A stretch of 64,000 bases of DNA, taken from Psychrobacter sp. JCM 18902. GTDB taxonomy: Bacteria; Pseudomonadota; Gammaproteobacteria; Pseudomonadales; Moraxellaceae. Positions within the stretch are counted from its first letter, which is position 1. Each line of letters starts with the position of its first letter. Where the stretch lies: NCBI RefSeq assembly GCF_904846615.1, contig NZ_CAJHBK010000001.1, positions 2,108,001 through 2,172,000 of the forward strand. Reading direction: 5' to 3'. Below the pieces are notes generated by a model, which saw only the letters and a program-made list of their open reading frames with translations, made no database searches and was not told where the DNA came from. The translations under genes and the position numbers were made by a program. Positions 63,491 to 64,000 of this stretch are shown in pieces.

Positions 63491-64000
63491 TTAATCTAGC
63501 TTTCCAGTCTTCCCTGCCAGCATATCGTGCCAATGCTGATAATCAGGCATTGCGGTTGCGACCGTATGCCAAAAGGCACGGCTATGATTGGCATGATGTA
63601 AATGACACAGCTCATGGACGATGACGTATTCGGTGCACGCAATAGGATAAGCAGGCAGATACACAGACAACCAAATTCGGCGCGCACGCGTATTACAACT
63701 GCCCCAGCGCGTATGCATTTTTTTTAGGCGTATCTCATTGGCTGTCGCACCGATAATCGGTTGCCACTTTGCAAATAATGCAGGTATCACTTCAGAAAGA
63801 TGTTGCCGATAATAGGCAAGCTTTTCATCATGGTTTAAAGTGAACGGTTGCTCTTTACCCCACAATAGCAAAGTACTATCAGCAGTTAAAGCTTGCGCTA
63901 AAGCAAGTTGTTGCCGTTTATACTGCTCTAATACTTGCGGATGGTTTGCTATCGCCCATGACACGCGTTTCATCACAGCCTGCGCAGCTTCAGCTGGGCT
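63491..64000 (-). CDS. YgjP-type (DUF45/SprT-like) zinc metallopeptidase, partial
   Basis: The frame is open to the window edge without a start, so the N-terminus lies outside; at least 169 residues are present. MHTRWGSCNTRARRIW and YVIVHELCHLHHANHSRAFW (HExxH plus a third His) are diagnostic for the YgjP family. The protein ends DYQHWHDMLAGKTGKLD. Known members are poorly characterised proteases. It is the last feature of the window. Confidence 0.9.
   Translation of the reverse strand, partial: SPAEAAQAVMKRVSWAIANHPQVLEQYKRQQLALAQALTADSTLLLWGKEQPFTLNHDEKLAYYRQHLSEVIPALFAKWQPIIGATANEIRLKKMHTRWGSCNTRARRIWLSVYLPAYPIACTEYVIVHELCHLHHANHSRAFWHTVATAMPDYQHWHDMLAGKTGKLD

Noticed and set aside
63418..63624. 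68-codon plus-strand frame near the right end
   Set aside because: Most of it is antisense to the YgjP peptidase gene; it begins with GTG and has no ribosome-binding site.
1..64000. CRISPR arrays, prophage or complete insertion sequences
   Set aside because: No spaced direct repeats of the right size, integrase, transposase or phage structural gene was seen; the tandem repeats are contiguous, without spacers.

Overview
The window is chromosomal DNA of a gammaproteobacterium of the family Moraxellaceae, most likely Psychrobacter or a close relative. This is inferred from the protein families, the AT-rich spacers and the gene order; no rRNA is present to confirm it. It holds about 53 credible protein genes, one tRNA (Gly-GCC), one decayed regulator gene, many Rho-independent terminators and several kinds of short repeat. 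There is no prophage, intact insertion sequence or CRISPR array.

Layout. 1-8.3 kb (all minus): the distal division and cell-wall (dcw) cluster murG-murC-ddl-ftsQ-ftsA-ftsZ, with the first 19 codons of lpxC at the left edge. 8.6-14.6 kb (minus): gshB, pyrE, an unrecognised protein, an epimerase-like SDR and a DUF4105 (Lnb-type) envelope protein. 14.8-20.3 kb: ampD, murJ, a lipoprotein, a GNAT enzyme, ribF and a DUF2789 protein. 20.4-27 kb: mdh, a catalytically dead-looking RNase T2 homologue, a Slt-type lytic transglycosylase and miaB. 27-38 kb: rtcB, a LysE exporter, argE, a deaminase, a ygfB/ZapB-like/zapA divergon, glyS-glyQ and a candidate small RNA beside a PspC-domain gene. 39-42 kb: a nadR-like gene and pnuC (NAD salvage), an Mpo1-family protein and a LysR pseudogene. 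42.8-45.0 kb (minus): two roadblock/LC7 proteins, an MglA-like small GTPase and a BLUF blue-light sensor. 45.4-51 kb: an amidohydrolase, an SDR, tRNA-Gly, an M48 lipoprotein protease, bolA and small envelope genes. 51.4-57.6 kb: a sulfur/persulfide island (TrxC-like, DUF2892, metallo-beta-lactamase hydrolase; divergent ArsR/BigR-like regulator, SulP transporter, two DUF442 proteins, GST). 57.7-62 kb: the peroxide module ahpF, ahpC and oxyR. 62-64 kb: an HD-family hydrolase, a TPMT-like methyltransferase and a partial YgjP metallopeptidase.

How it fits together. Much of the window serves the envelope: division (ftsQAZ, zapA), precursor synthesis (murCG, ddl), lipid II flipping (murJ), recycling (ampD, slt) and LPS (lpxC). 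A second theme is thiol and redox stress (gshB, TrxC, persulfide island, AhpCF/OxyR). The most unusual locus is the BLUF-GTPase-roadblock gene set. It resembles the roadblock/GTPase conservons of actinomycetes with a blue-light photoreceptor in the place of their sensor kinase. A family of about 105-111 bp hairpin-forming repeats, with a conserved core and different but self-complementary arms, lies in four intergenic spaces.
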